From assembly GCF_009676955.1 (NCBI RefSeq), contig NZ_CP045696.1, positions 2,933,001-2,997,000 on the forward strand: a stretch of DNA of 64,000 bases, in the 5' to 3' direction. The notes under the pieces are model-generated. The model worked only from the letters and a program-made list of their open reading frames with translations, was not told where the DNA came from and did no database searches. Made by a program: the position numbers and the translations under genes. Within the stretch, counting starts at the first letter, position 1. Every line of letters starts with the position of its first letter. Of this stretch, positions 9,389 to 18,694 are shown in pieces. Source of the stretch: Sodaliphilus pleomorphus. GTDB taxonomy: Bacteria > Bacteroidota > Bacteroidia > Bacteroidales > Muribaculaceae.

Positions 9389-10729
9389 ATGAAACTCATT
9401 CAAACATTAAAGAATATCTGGAAGATTGAGGATCTCAGGAAGCGCATTATCATCACATTCCTTTTCATACTTGTGTATCGATTTGGATGCTTTGTGGTCT
9501 TGCCTGGAATCCGCCCGTCCGACCTTGCCGCGCTGCACAAGTTCACCGACAGCGGACTGATGCAGCTGCTCGACATGTTCTCGGGCGGCGCCTTCTCCCA
9601 GGCTTCCATTTTCGCACTGGGCATCATGCCCTATATCACTGCATCGATTGTGATCCAACTTATGGGCATGGTCTATCCGCGCTTTCAGAAGATGCAGCGT
9701 GAGGGCGAGAGTGGTCGCATGAAGTTGAACCAGTACACACGTTACCTCACCGTGCTCATCCTGCTCGTTCAGGCTCCCGCCTACCTCATCAACCTGAAGT
9801 ATCAGGTGGTGAGCGCCGGCGGTCAAGTCAACTTCACTCCGTTCACCATGGTATTCCTGTCGATTGTCATGACCGCGGGTGCTATGTTCATCATGTGGCT
9901 GGGTGAGAAAATTACCGACAAGGGCATAGGCAACGGTATCTCGATGATCATCCTCGTGGGTATCATCGCCCGCTTCCCTGGAGCCCTCGTGCAAGAGTTC
10001 ACAGCTCGTCTCACCACGGCCCAGGGCGGCTTGGTAATGTTCTTGGTCGAGATCATCATTCTGTTTGCCGTCACTGCAGGCGCCGTGATGCTCACCCAGG
10101 GCACTCGCAAGGTGCCGGTGCAGTATGCCAAGCGCATCGTTGGCAACAAGCAGTATGGTGGCGCACGTCAGTACATCCCGCTCAAGGTGAATGCTGCCAA
10201 TGTGATGCCCATCATCTTCGCTCAGGCCTTGATGTTCATTCCTATCACACTGGCCGGCTTTGGTGCTCACCAGAACGATACCGGCTTCATTGGCTCGTTC
10301 TCCCGCACCTTCGGCGACATGAACGGTTTCTGGTACAATGTCGTGTACTTCTTGATGATCGTTGCCTTCACCTATTTCTACACTGCCATCACCGTGCGTC
10401 CCACGCAGATGGCCGAGGAAATGAAGAAGAACAGCGGCTTCATCCCAGGCATCAAGCCAGGCAAGAAGACGGCCGACTACCTCGACTCTATCATGTCGCG
10501 CATCACGCTGCCAGGCTCAATTTTCCTGGGCATCGTTGCCATTCTGCCTGCCTTTGCTCGCGTGTTTGGCGTCAACCAGAACTTTGCGCAATTCTTTGGC
10601 GGCACCTCACTGCTCATCACAGTGGGCGTGGTGCTCGACACATTACAGCAGATTGAGACTCACTTGATGATGCACCATTACGACGGCTTGATGAAGTCGG
10701 GCAAAGTCAAGGGACGCACTCAAGGTTAA
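9389..10729 (+). CDS. secY: preprotein translocase subunit SecY
   Basis: SecY, 446 residues, the channel of the Sec translocon in the inner membrane. Ten hydrophobic segments are visible. The signatures include GIMPYITASIVIQL (TM2), GIGNGISMIILVGI, and the cytoplasmic-loop residues KQYGGARQYIPLKVNAANVMP. The C-terminal HYDGLMKSGKVKGR is typical. Co-transcription with ribosomal genes is universal in bacteria. Confidence 0.99.
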   Translation: MKLIQTLKNIWKIEDLRKRIIITFLFILVYRFGCFVVLPGIRPSDLAALHKFTDSGLMQLLDMFSGGAFSQASIFALGIMPYITASIVIQLMGMVYPRFQKMQREGESGRMKLNQYTRYLTVLILLVQAPAYLINLKYQVVSAGGQVNFTPFTMVFLSIVMTAGAMFIMWLGEKITDKGIGNGISMIILVGIIARFPGALVQEFTARLTTAQGGLVMFLVEIIILFAVTAGAVMLTQGTRKVPVQYAKRIVGNKQYGGARQYIPLKVNAANVMPIIFAQALMFIPITLAGFGAHQNDTGFIGSFSRTFGDMNGFWYNVVYFLMIVAFTYFYTAITVRPTQMAEEMKKNSGFIPGIKPGKKTADYLDSIMSRITLPGSIFLGIVAILPAFARVFGVNQNFAQFFGGTSLLITVGVVLDTLQQIETHLMMHHYDGLMKSGKVKGRTQG

Positions 10730-10765
10730 TATCCGGTAAGTTTTCAGCAACAAGAGGAATTAAGA

Positions 10766-11551
10766 ATGATCTATCTTAAGACTGAAGAAGAAATTGAGCT
10801 TCTGCGTGAAGCCGACCTCGTGGTGGCCCGCACACTTGGCGAACTCGCCAAGTGGGTGGCCCCCGGGATCACCACGCGTCGTCTCGACCAGATTGCAGAG
10901 GAGTACATACGCTCGCAACACTGCACTCCTGGCTTCCTCGGTCTTTACGGTTATCCTGCCACACTCTGCATCTCGGTCAACGAGGTGGTGATACATGGCA
11001 TGCCTTCAAGCTATGCTCTCGAAGACGGCGACATCGTGTCGATCGACTGCGGCGCCGTCACCGAGGCCGGCTTCAACGGAGACTCAACCTACACCTTCTG
11101 TGTGGGCGATGTCGACGACGATGTCAAGCAGTTGTTGCGCGACACCAAGCAGTCGCTCTACGAGGGAATCAAGCAGGCAGTGCCAGGCAATCGCATTGGC
11201 GACATAGGCCATGCAGTGCAGCAGTACTGCGAGAGTCGCGGCTACGGCGTCGTGCGCGAAGCCACCGGGCATGGCGTGGGACGCAAGTTGCACGAGGATC
11301 CCGATGTGCCCAACTACGGGCGTCCAGGCACTGGACCGCTCATCAAAAACGGCATGTGCATTGCCATCGAGCCCATGATCACCATGGGCAGCAGGCACAT
11401 CGTCGTTGAGCGCGATGGCTGGACAACCCGCACTCGCGACCGCAAGCCTGCAGCCCATTTCGAGCACTCGATCGCCGTGCACCACGGCAAGCCCGACATC
11501 CTTTCCTCGTTTGACTACATAAAGGAAGTGCTGGGTGACCGATTCATTTAA
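10766..11551 (+). CDS. map: type I methionine aminopeptidase
   Basis: MetAP type I, 261 residues, which removes the N-terminal Met from nascent proteins. The five metal ligands of the pita-bread fold are visible: Asp in SIDCGAV, Asp in FNGDSTYTF, His in EATGHGVG, Glu in IAIEPMI and Glu in AHFEHSIAV. It lies between secY and infA, which fits cotranslational processing. Confidence 0.98.
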   Translation: MIYLKTEEEIELLREADLVVARTLGELAKWVAPGITTRRLDQIAEEYIRSQHCTPGFLGLYGYPATLCISVNEVVIHGMPSSYALEDGDIVSIDCGAVTEAGFNGDSTYTFCVGDVDDDVKQLLRDTKQSLYEGIKQAVPGNRIGDIGHAVQQYCESRGYGVVREATGHGVGRKLHEDPDVPNYGRPGTGPLIKNGMCIAIEPMITMGSRHIVVERDGWTTRTRDRKPAAHFEHSIAVHHGKPDILSSFDYIKEVLGDRFI

Positions 11552-11582
11552 CTTAATTCGACAATTAATTTTAATTCTCTAT

Positions 11583-11801
11583 ATGTCAAAACAAACCGCT
11601 ATCGAACAAGACGGAACTATCGTAGAGGCATTGTCCAATGCCATGTTTCGTGTAGAACTTGAGAACGGGCATCAAATCACCGCCCACATCTCGGGCAAGA
11701 TGCGCATGCACTACATCAAGATCCTGCCCGGCGACAAGGTGAAAGTCGAAATGTCGCCCTACGATCTTTCCAAAGGAAGAATTTCTTTCAGATACAAATA
11801 A
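11583..11801 (+). CDS. infA: translation initiation factor IF-1
   Basis: IF-1, 72 residues, an OB-fold factor that occupies the 30S A site during initiation. The frame opens upstream inside the end of map, but the ATG at 11583 gives the family start [13 protein letters not shown] and the standard length. The segments [20 protein letters not shown] and [20 protein letters not shown] are canonical. Confidence 0.98.
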   Translation: MSKQTAIEQDGTIVEALSNAMFRVELENGHQITAHISGKMRMHYIKILPGDKVKVEMSPYDLSKGRISFRYK

Positions 11802-11816
11802 AAAAACTCAACTAAA

Positions 11817-11933
11817 ATGAAAGTAAGAGCCTCTATAAAAAAGCGCACCCCCGACTGCAAAATCGTTCGCCGCAAGGGTCGTCTTTACGTGATAAACAAG
11901 AAAAATCCTAAGATGAAGATGCGTCAAGGGTAA
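11817..11933 (+). CDS. rpmJ: 50S ribosomal protein L36 (zinc-free form)
   Basis: L36, 38 residues, starting [20 protein letters not shown] and ending NPKMKMRQG. The zinc-ribbon cysteines and histidine are reduced to a single Cys, so this is the C-minus type. It lies 15 bases after infA and 37 bases before rpsM. Confidence 0.96.
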   Translation: MKVRASIKKRTPDCKIVRRKGRLYVINKKNPKMKMRQG

Positions 11934-11970
11934 TTTTTTATTAATTTTGCAAAAAAAATAGATACATTAT

Positions 11971-12351
11971 ATGGCAGTACGTATAGTGGGAGTTGATCTC
12001 CCTCAAAACAAAAGAGGCGTCATCGCGCTCACCTATATCTTTGGAATTGGTCGCAGCGCTGCCGCCACAATCCTGGCCAAGGCTGGTGTGAGCGAAGACA
12101 CCAAGGTCAAGGACTGGACCGATGCAGAAGCCGCCAAGGTGCGTGAAGTCATCGGTTCCGACTACAAGGTCGAAGGTGACCTGCGTAGCGAAGTTCAAAT
12201 GAACATCAAGCGTCTCATGGACATTGGTTGCTATCGCGGCATTCGTCACCGCAACGGCCTCCCCGTGCGCGGCCAGAGCACCAAGAACAACGCCCGCACT
12301 CGCAAGGGACGCAAGAAAACAGTTGCAAACAAGAAGAAAGCTACTAAATAA
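11971..12351 (+). CDS. rpsM: 30S ribosomal protein S13
   Basis: S13, 126 residues, at the top of the 30S head contacting P-site tRNA and L5. The start [22 protein letters not shown] and the C-terminal [24 protein letters not shown] are the family signatures. It heads the alpha-operon part of the cluster. Confidence 0.99.
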   Translation: MAVRIVGVDLPQNKRGVIALTYIFGIGRSAAATILAKAGVSEDTKVKDWTDAEAAKVREVIGSDYKVEGDLRSEVQMNIKRLMDIGCYRGIRHRNGLPVRGQSTKNNARTRKGRKKTVANKKKATK

Positions 12352-12363
12352 TTTTATTAAAGT

Positions 12364-12753
12364 ATGGCAAAAAAGACAGTCGCAGCTAAGAAGAGAGTTG
12401 TTAAGGTTGACGGAGTTGGTCAACTTCACGTTCATTCTTCTTTCAACAACATCATTGTGTGCCTCGCCAACAGCGAGGGACAGGTAATTTCATGGTCTTC
12501 GGCCGGCAAGATGGGCTTCCGCGGTTCTAAGAAGAACACGCCCTATGCAGCCCAGATGGCAGCTCAAGACTGTGCCAAGGTCGCCTACGACCTGGGCCTG
12601 CGCAAGGTGAAAGCCTATGTGAAGGGTCCTGGCAACGGCCGTGAGTCGGCAATCCGCACCGTGCATGGTGCCGGTATCGCCGTAACCGAGATCATCGACG
12701 TGACTCCGCTTCCACACAACGGATGCCGTCCTCCCAAGCGTAGAAGAGTTTAA
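12364..12753 (+). CDS. rpsK: 30S ribosomal protein S11
   Basis: S11, 129 residues, a platform protein. The conserved segments are [37 protein letters not shown] and the C-terminal [20 protein letters not shown]. It follows rpsM by 12 bases. A 156-base gap follows. Confidence 0.99.
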   Translation: MAKKTVAAKKRVVKVDGVGQLHVHSSFNNIIVCLANSEGQVISWSSAGKMGFRGSKKNTPYAAQMAAQDCAKVAYDLGLRKVKAYVKGPGNGRESAIRTVHGAGIAVTEIIDVTPLPHNGCRPPKRRRV

Positions 12754-12909
12754 TCACTTCATTTCACCTTTTTAAACTTTTCGTTTTTTACATTACATTT
12801 TTCGCGAATCTCTGTCAGTGATAAGATTGCACTTTATTTAACAACCTCTCTGCAATCGCGGCTGCACTGAAGCGATTCAACAACACAACTTTAATAATTT
12901 AGATTTAAA
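12754..12909 (+). other. rpsK-rpsD intergenic leader
   Basis: A 156-base AT-rich gap, the longest inside the ribosomal cluster. It contains two short inverted repeats, GAATCT...AGATT near 12805-12828 and AATCGC...GCGATT near 12854-12877. S4, encoded next, is a known translational autoregulator in other phyla, so this may be an S4-responsive leader. No clean TAnnTTTG promoter box was found in it. Confidence 0.3.
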
Positions 12910-13518
12910 ATGGCAAGATATACCGGTCCTAAATCCAAAATCGCCCGCAAGATGGGCGAACCAATCTTCGGTGAAGACAAAGTTCTCTCAAGGAAGAACT
13001 ATGCACCGGGCCAGCACGGCGCCAACAAGAGAAGAAAACTCTCGGAGTACGGCACTCAGCTTCGCGAAAAACAAAAGGCTAAATACACCTACGGCGTGCT
13101 GGAGCGTCAGTTCCGCAACCTCTTCAAGAAGGCAAGCTCGTCGCGTGGCGTAACTGGTGAAGTGCTCCTTCAATTACTCGAGTCACGTCTCGACAACGTG
13201 GTTTATCGTCTGGGCATCGCTCCTACTCGTGCTGCCGCACGCCAGCTGGTGCTCCATCGCCACGTCACGGTCGACGGCCAAGTGGTCAACATACCCTCCT
13301 ATCAGGTTGTGCCTGGCCAGGTTGTCGCTGTGCGCGAGAAGTCGAAGTCGCTTGAGGTCATTCAAGACTCTCTGGCTGGCTTCAACCACGCCAAGTATCC
13401 TTGGATAGAATATGACGAGAATGTAAAGGGTGGCAAGATGATCAACCTGCCACAGCGTGAGGATATTCCTGAGAATATCAACCAACAGTTAATCGTAGAA
13501 TTGTATTCTAAACAGTAA
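12910..13518 (+). CDS. rpsD: 30S ribosomal protein S4
   Basis: S4, 202 residues, a primary 16S binder and assembly initiator. The N-terminal [19 protein letters not shown] and the S4 RNA-binding domain ([30 protein letters not shown]) are clear. It is preceded by the 156-base leader and followed 11 bases later by rpoA. Confidence 0.99.
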   Translation: MARYTGPKSKIARKMGEPIFGEDKVLSRKNYAPGQHGANKRRKLSEYGTQLREKQKAKYTYGVLERQFRNLFKKASSSRGVTGEVLLQLLESRLDNVVYRLGIAPTRAAARQLVLHRHVTVDGQVVNIPSYQVVPGQVVAVREKSKSLEVIQDSLAGFNHAKYPWIEYDENVKGGKMINLPQREDIPENINQQLIVELYSKQ

Positions 13519-13529
13519 ATTTAACGTCC

Positions 13530-14522
13530 ATGGCTATTTTAGCATTTCAGAAACCAGACAAAGTTTTGATGTTGGAAGCCGACAACACCTTCGGCAAATT
13601 CGAGTTCCGCCCTCTGGAACCGGGTTATGGTGTGACCATCGGCAATGCTCTGCGCCGCATCTTGCTCTCGTCGCTTGAGGGCTATGCAATATGCAACATT
13701 CGCATCGATGGCGTTAAACACGAGTTCGCTACGATTCCAGGCGTGAAGGAGGACGTGACCAACGTCATCCTCAACCTCAAGAAGGTGCGCCTGAAACGCG
13801 TGGTCGACGAGACCGAATCTGAAAAGGCTACTATCAAGGTTTCGGGCCAGGATGTGTTTAAAGCTGGTGACATTGGCAAGGTTCTCAGTGGCTTTGAGGT
13901 GCTCAATCCCGAGCTCGTCATCTGCCATCTCGACCCGAGCACAAGCTTCCAGATGGATATCACTATCAACAAGGGTAGAGGCTACGTTCCCGCCGACGAG
14001 AACCGTAACCCCAACGATGCACTCGATGTCATTGCCATCGACTCTATCTACACCCCCATCATCAATGTGAAGTATACGGTTGAGAACTACCGTGTCGAGC
14101 AGAAGACCGACTACGAGAAACTTATACTTGAAATTACAACCGATGGCTCAATCCTGCCCAAGGACGCCCTCAAGGAAGCTGCCAAGATCCTTATCCAGCA
14201 CTTCATGCTTTTCTCCGACGAGAAGATCGCTCTCGACTCTACCGAGAACGAGGGCAACGAGGAGTTCGATGAAGAGGTATTGCACATGCGTCAACTCCTG
14301 AAGACCAAGCTTGTCGACATGGATCTCTCGGTGCGTGCGCTCAACTGCCTCAAGTCGGCCGAGGTTGAGACTTTGGGCGATCTTGTGGTCTTCAACAAGA
14401 CCGATCTGCTCAAGTTCCGTAATTTCGGTAAAAAATCTTTGTCCGAACTTGAAGAGCTCCTGGCCAACCTGGGCCTCTCATTCGGCATGGATATTTCTAA
14501 GTATAAATTAGATAAAGAGTAA
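13530..14522 (+). CDS. rpoA: RNA polymerase subunit alpha
   Basis: RpoA, 330 residues. The N-terminal assembly domain carries [24 protein letters not shown]. After a linker, the C-terminal domain has [21 protein letters not shown] and [15 protein letters not shown], the DNA- and activator-binding helices. Length and layout are normal. It is co-transcribed with rpsD and rplQ. Confidence 0.99.
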   Translation: MAILAFQKPDKVLMLEADNTFGKFEFRPLEPGYGVTIGNALRRILLSSLEGYAICNIRIDGVKHEFATIPGVKEDVTNVILNLKKVRLKRVVDETESEKATIKVSGQDVFKAGDIGKVLSGFEVLNPELVICHLDPSTSFQMDITINKGRGYVPADENRNPNDALDVIAIDSIYTPIINVKYTVENYRVEQKTDYEKLILEITTDGSILPKDALKEAAKILIQHFMLFSDEKIALDSTENEGNEEFDEEVLHMRQLLKTKLVDMDLSVRALNCLKSAEVETLGDLVVFNKTDLLKFRNFGKKSLSELEELLANLGLSFGMDISKYKLDKE

Positions 14523-14529
14523 TTAAACG

Positions 14530-15051
14530 ATGAGACACAATAAAAAATTCAATCATTTAAGCCGTAAGAAAGGTCATCGCGACTCCATGCTTGCCAACAT
14601 GACCGTTTCTTTGATCCTTCACAAGAAGATTACCACCACTGTGGCCAAGGCTAAGGCTCTGCGCATCTATGCCGAGCCCATCATCAACCGCGCCAAGAAG
14701 GACGACACCGCTTCGCGCCGCCAGGTGTTCCGCTACTTGCAGAGCAAGCAGGCCGTGAGCGAGCTGTTCAACAACATCGCCCAGAAGATTGCCGACCGTC
14801 CAGGTGGTTACACTCGCATCCTCAAGCTGGGCAACCGCCTTGGCGACAATGCCAAGACTTGCTTTATCGAGCTTGTCGACTACAACGAGGCTCTTCTTGA
14901 TGCCAACAAGCAGGCTCCTGCCAAGAAGACCACGCGCCGCAGCCGTCGCAAGGCTACTGCCAAGGCCGAAGAAGCTCCCAAAGCCGAAGAGGCTGCTGCT
15001 ACCAAGGCTGAAGAGGCCCCCAAGGCTGAAGAGGCCCCCAAGGCAGAGTAA
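14530..15051 (+). CDS. rplQ: 50S ribosomal protein L17 with acidic Ala/Glu/Lys tail
   Basis: L17, 173 residues. The conserved core (about residues 1-125) starts [20 protein letters not shown] and includes [16 protein letters not shown]. After a basic linker the last 30 or so residues are imperfect repeats of AEEAPK. Such tails are common in Bacteroidota L17 and may be unstructured. It is the last gene of the cluster, with a terminator 57 bases downstream. Confidence 0.97.
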   Translation: MRHNKKFNHLSRKKGHRDSMLANMTVSLILHKKITTTVAKAKALRIYAEPIINRAKKDDTASRRQVFRYLQSKQAVSELFNNIAQKIADRPGGYTRILKLGNRLGDNAKTCFIELVDYNEALLDANKQAPAKKTTRRSRRKATAKAEEAPKAEEAAATKAEEAPKAEEAPKAE

Positions 15052-15107
15052 TAGATTAGCCCACTTTTCACTTCTTGTTTCGACAAGAGGAATTGTCATA
15101 GAACACT

Positions 15108-15142
15108 GCACCCAGTTCACGACCGAGCTGGGTGCTTTTTTT
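15108..15142 (+). terminator. intrinsic terminator of the ribosomal cluster
   Basis: GCACCCAG pairs perfectly with CTGGGTGC across a 12-base loop and is followed by seven T. Confidence 0.93.
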
Positions 15143-15382
15143 GTATTATAGACTTATTATTGCTTGTTCCGGTCCTTCTCAGTCTTTTTTTAATATTGGC
15201 AAATTTTAAACGTTAACAAGCGTGAAATTCCCGATTTGCTGATTTTGTAATTTATTTCAAACGTCACGTTGTTAGCAATATATGATGTATATATGATTTT
15301 ACAAATAACTTTATTTAATCAAAATAACAACCTTTAACCAAAATATTTTTCTCCTCAGTTCGCCTAAGACCCTCCGGTTTGC
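15143..15382. other. AT-rich intergenic stretch
   Basis: About 240 bases between the ribosomal terminator and the ROK-gene promoter. It is strongly AT-rich and has no convincing ORF, repeat or further structured element. A TGATTTTG near 15240 resembles a -7 box with one mismatch but has no gene directly behind it. Confidence 0.5.
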
Positions 15383-15390
15383 TAATTTTG
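15383..15390 (+). promoter_or_regulatory. promoter -7 box of the ROK/MFS/SIS operon
   Basis: TAATTTTG matches the Bacteroidota -7 consensus TAnnTTTG. A start site near 15397 would leave a leader of about 70 bases before the ATG at 15470 and argues against the more upstream ATG at 15398. Confidence 0.6.
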
Positions 15391-15469
15391 TGTAGCGATG
15401 AGCCGAGAAAGTTGCATCTTTTGGCTTGTCGGGATACTATTTGTTAACCTTTTTATATCGTTATATCAC

Positions 15470-16438
15470 ATGGCAGTAATAGCACTTGATCTGGGAGGTA
15501 CCAAAATAGCGAGCGCCATTGTCGACGATGCAGGTGGTGTGAAATTCACCCACAAAAACATGCTTCAAGGCCGCACTGGCCATGAAGTGGGCAGGCTCAT
15601 TGTCGACAGTCTTGCCCGGCAGTTTGACAAGGCGCAGTATCATCGCATTCCCATCACAGCGATTGGGATATGTGTGCCAGGCAGTGTGAATTGTGCCACA
15701 GGTCATGTGTGGGCGCCCAACATCCCAGGATGGGGGCGTTATCCGCTTGCCCAGGAAGTGCTGACCTTGCTGCCAGAGCACAAGGTGCCTGTATATGTCG
15801 ACAACGACCGCAGCTGCTCGGTATATGGCGAGCTCTGGAAGGGTGCTGCGCAAGGTTGTCGCAATGTTATTTTCATGGCTGTGGGCACAGGTATAGGTGC
15901 AGGCATCGTGATCGACGGCCACACCTTGCATGGTGCAAACGATATCATAGGTGCCACTGGATGGATGGCGCTTCAAAGTCCCTACATTGAGCAGTACGGC
16001 CCCCAAGGGTGTTTTGAGTACTATGCTTCGGGCACAGGCATCTGCAACCGTGCCAAGGAGAAGGTGCGTGCCGACAAGTCCTATCGTGGCTCGTTGCGCC
16101 AGTTGCCCATTTCACGCATTTCGACTAAGCATGTCTTTGAGGCCTATGACAAGGGCGACTGCATTGCCGCTTCGGTCCTTGCCAAGGCTGTAGAGATGTG
16201 GGGCATGGCTACTGCCAATTTTGTGAGTCTCTTCAATCCCGAAAAAATCATATGGGGCGGGGGAGTGTTTGGCCCGGCCAGAGTGTTTATCCCCGCCATC
16301 TACGAGGAAGCCCTCAAGTGGGCTCAACCGCTGTCGATCAAGATGGTTGAGCTTGTGCCCACGCAGCTGCCCGACAGTGCCGGCCTGCTTGGTGCCGGTT
16401 TCCTTGCACTAAACAATGGCAAGGTTCAACTCGATTAG
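15470..16438 (+). CDS. ROK family sugar kinase-like protein, atypical substrate motif
   Basis: 322 residues from the ATG at 15470, which gives the ROK start MAVIALDLGGTK; an upstream ATG at 15398 sits at the likely transcription start and is rejected. The ATP-binding loop (residues 7-12), the catalytic Asp in VDND (D113) and the GTGIGAGIV segment are present. The usual ExGH substrate/metal motif reads ATGW (162-165), and the CxCGxxGCxE zinc motif is reduced to GPQGCFE (C181), so no classical zinc site is seen. It is the first gene of an operon with an MFS transporter and a SIS protein, so it probably phosphorylates an imported sugar or amino sugar. Substrate unknown. Confidence 0.85.
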   Translation: MAVIALDLGGTKIASAIVDDAGGVKFTHKNMLQGRTGHEVGRLIVDSLARQFDKAQYHRIPITAIGICVPGSVNCATGHVWAPNIPGWGRYPLAQEVLTLLPEHKVPVYVDNDRSCSVYGELWKGAAQGCRNVIFMAVGTGIGAGIVIDGHTLHGANDIIGATGWMALQSPYIEQYGPQGCFEYYASGTGICNRAKEKVRADKSYRGSLRQLPISRISTKHVFEAYDKGDCIAASVLAKAVEMWGMATANFVSLFNPEKIIWGGGVFGPARVFIPAIYEEALKWAQPLSIKMVELVPTQLPDSAGLLGAGFLALNNGKVQLD

Positions 16439-16465
16439 ATGTGTTACACAAATTGATATAGAGCT

Positions 16466-17623
16466 ATGAAGCCTAAACAGATTACTCAAGCCTATATAGC
16501 AGCCTGTATCGGCATGGCCTTTTTTGGTATCACCATGGTTGCTCTTGGTGCGGTGTTGCCTGCCTTGTCGCGACACCTCTCGCTCACTGCAGCCCACCAG
16601 GCCACTCTTGCCAGTGCTCTCACGGGTGGCATCTTTGCAGGCTCGATTGTCTTTGGTCCTGTGTGCGACCACTACGGGCACAAGGGTATCTTTCTGGCAG
16701 CCTGTGTCATGGTCTTGCTCGGGCTTTTGGGCATAGCCCAGGCCCGCGGCTTTGCAATTCTTGTGCCGTCCTACTTTCTTGTGGGCGCTGGAGGCGGCAT
16801 TCTCAACGGGCAGACCAACACGCTTGTCAGCGACCTCTACGACACACGCCGCCGCGGCCCGAGGTTGAGCCTGCTGGGCGCCTTCTATGGCGTGGGAGGC
16901 ATGGCCATCACGCTGCTTGTATCTCTTTTCAAGTACACGGTTGCCTACGATGTGGTGCTCAAGCTACTGGTGGCTTTCATGGTCCTGTGCGCGATCTATT
17001 GTGCCACAGTGAGATTCCCTGCCCCCAAGGCTGCTCAAAGTTTTCCCTTGGGCAAGGCAGTGCGCATGCTCGGCGACCCTGTTTTGCTCGTGATGAGCTT
17101 GGTGCTCATGCTCGAAAGCACCATCGAAACCATCACCAACAATCTATCTACCATCTATTTTCAGAACCACGGTCTCGACGATGTGGTTCTGTTGCTCACC
17201 GTCATGATGGCCTCGCTCACTGTTGCGCGCTTTGCCTTGTCGTGGCTCGCGGGCAAGATTGCCCAGCAGTCGCTGCTCTATCTGTTTCTCTCTGTGCTTT
17301 TGGCTGGTTTCGTCATGGTTTTGCTTGGCCGCAATTTTGCGATGGCCACTGTTGCCATGATACTCATCGGCGTGGGCACTGCGGCCACCTATCCCGTGGT
17401 GCTGGGCCAGATAGGCACCGCCTACGCGCAACTCTCGGGCACCGCATTTGGCATCGCCATCACGACAGCCCTGGCCGGAAGCACAGTGCTCAACGCCATG
17501 GTAGGCAGCTTGCTCCTGCACATCTATCCCTATGTAATGATGGCAGCTGTGGCTGCAATGATGCTGCTCTATACAGCGGGCAACGTGTTGCTGAAAAATA
17601 ATAAGTACAATTCTCTTTCATAA
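16466..17623 (+). CDS. MFS transporter
   Basis: 385 residues with about twelve hydrophobic segments, an inner-membrane major facilitator. The loop after TM2 carries a degenerate motif A (FGPVCDHYGHKGIF), and the region after TM4 has the charged LYDTRRRGPRLSLLGAFYGVGG. It starts 27 bases after the ROK gene and ends 37 bases before the SIS gene, so it likely imports the sugar those enzymes process. The exact substrate cannot be read from sequence. Confidence 0.85.
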   Translation: MKPKQITQAYIAACIGMAFFGITMVALGAVLPALSRHLSLTAAHQATLASALTGGIFAGSIVFGPVCDHYGHKGIFLAACVMVLLGLLGIAQARGFAILVPSYFLVGAGGGILNGQTNTLVSDLYDTRRRGPRLSLLGAFYGVGGMAITLLVSLFKYTVAYDVVLKLLVAFMVLCAIYCATVRFPAPKAAQSFPLGKAVRMLGDPVLLVMSLVLMLESTIETITNNLSTIYFQNHGLDDVVLLLTVMMASLTVARFALSWLAGKIAQQSLLYLFLSVLLAGFVMVLLGRNFAMATVAMILIGVGTAATYPVVLGQIGTAYAQLSGTAFGIAITTALAGSTVLNAMVGSLLLHIYPYVMMAAVAAMMLLYTAGNVLLKNNKYNSLS

Positions 17624-17660
17624 ATTCAGATAAGTAAAATAAAACAAACGAACGATTATT

Positions 17661-18422
17661 ATGTATGCAAAAGATTGGTTAAACAATGCTCATGCTCTCA
17701 TGCACACGATTGAGGAGAGCCAAATGGAAAATGTGAAAAAGGCAGCCACTATCATGGCCGACAGCATTCAAGCTGGTCGCTGGGTGCACACTTGGGGCTG
17801 TGGTCATGCCACGATACCGTGCGAGGAAATGTATCCGCGCATTGGCGGCATCGTGGGCTTTCACCCCTTGTGTGAGTTGCCGCTCACCTTTTTCACCCAG
17901 ATCATTGGCCAAATGGGTATTCATCAGTTCTTGTATCTCGAGCGTCAGGAGGGCTATGCTCAACAGATTATGAAGAACTACGACTTCAGCGACAAGGATT
18001 GTCTCTGGATTTTCTCCCACACAGGAATCAACGCAGTTAACATCGACATGGCCAACGAGGCCCACAAGCGCGGCATGAAAGTCATCGTCTACGGCTCGGC
18101 AGGTTTCACCGGCGACAAGCCAGGCCGCCACTCCAGTGGCAAGAACCTGTTTCAGTGCGCCGACGTCGTAGTCGACTCTTGCGTGCCCTTGCAGGACGCA
18201 TCGGTCACCACCCAGCACCAGTTCGACAAGATAGGTCCCCTGTCAACACTCGGCTTTGTGTCGCTGGTGTGGATGACCGTGTGCACTGTTGTCGAGATCC
18301 TCGAGGCTCGCGGCGTGAAGCTCTACATCAACCCGTCGCACAACGTGCCCGGCGACACCACGGCACAGCAGCGCCTCGACGCCGCTATCGACGAGTACAA
18401 GAAGCGTCTCAAGGTACTCTAA
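17661..18422 (+). CDS. SIS domain sugar-phosphate isomerase-like protein
   Basis: 253 residues resembling the UPF0309/SIS_2 group. The N-terminal helix MHTIEESQMENVKKAATIMADSI leads into a SIS sugar-binding fold with WTWGCGHATIPCEE-like residues (HTWGCGHA) and the second loop IFSHTGINAVNIDMANEAHKRG. The conserved SGNS-like Ser/Thr loop reads SHTG. Relatives act as sugar-phosphate isomerases or etherase-like enzymes on aldose or amino-sugar phosphates. Operon position behind the ROK and MFS genes supports a catabolic role; the reaction is not known. Confidence 0.8.
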   Translation: MYAKDWLNNAHALMHTIEESQMENVKKAATIMADSIQAGRWVHTWGCGHATIPCEEMYPRIGGIVGFHPLCELPLTFFTQIIGQMGIHQFLYLERQEGYAQQIMKNYDFSDKDCLWIFSHTGINAVNIDMANEAHKRGMKVIVYGSAGFTGDKPGRHSSGKNLFQCADVVVDSCVPLQDASVTTQHQFDKIGPLSTLGFVSLVWMTVCTVVEILEARGVKLYINPSHNVPGDTTAQQRLDAAIDEYKKRLKVL

Positions 18423-18424
18423 TT

Positions 18425-18433
18425 CCCCCCCCC
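18425..18433 (+). repeat. C9 homopolymer
   Basis: Nine C in a row, two bases after the stop codon of the SIS gene. It is non-coding, but such runs slip during replication and sequencing. Confidence 0.9.
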
Positions 18434-18502
18434 TTATTTTATCCTCTGACCACACATAGTAGAATTAAGACCCCACATTCAATCAAATTCAGCTATTGAC
18501 TT

Positions 18503-18578
18503 AGAGAAGTTTCCCGTCGTTTGGGATGCGTCGATATTGCTAATTCAACTCAACCACGAGAAACTTCTCTTTTTTTTT
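18503..18578 (+). terminator. terminator-like long-loop inverted repeat
   Basis: AGAGAAGTTTC (18503-18513) pairs perfectly over 11 bases with GAAACTTCTCT (18560-18570), which is followed by eight T. The 46-base loop is unusually long. It probably ends the ROK-MFS-SIS transcript. Confidence 0.65.
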
Positions 18579-18658
18579 ACAAAAGCCTTGACTACATTAT
18601 ATTGTATATTCAATCAATCCTTTGAAACCAAGTGTGTGGTTGACGCGTGATTTTTTTG

Positions 18659-18666
18659 TAATTTTG
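18659..18666 (+). promoter_or_regulatory. promoter -7 box of the GH9-NodB gene
   Basis: TAATTTTG, a TAnnTTTG match, 28 bases before the ATG, with a TTG at 18640 as a possible -33 element (spacing 16). Confidence 0.55.
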
Positions 18667-18694
18667 TAATAAAAGAAATATTGTACTTTTACCT

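Noticed and set aside
14950..15051. AEEAPK repeats at the end of rplQ as an assembly artefact
   Set aside because: The frame is kept and acidic or low-complexity tails are usual for Bacteroidota L17.
15398..15469. N-terminal extension of the ROK protein
   Set aside because: The upstream ATG coincides with the expected transcription start, and the ROK fold begins exactly at the second ATG.
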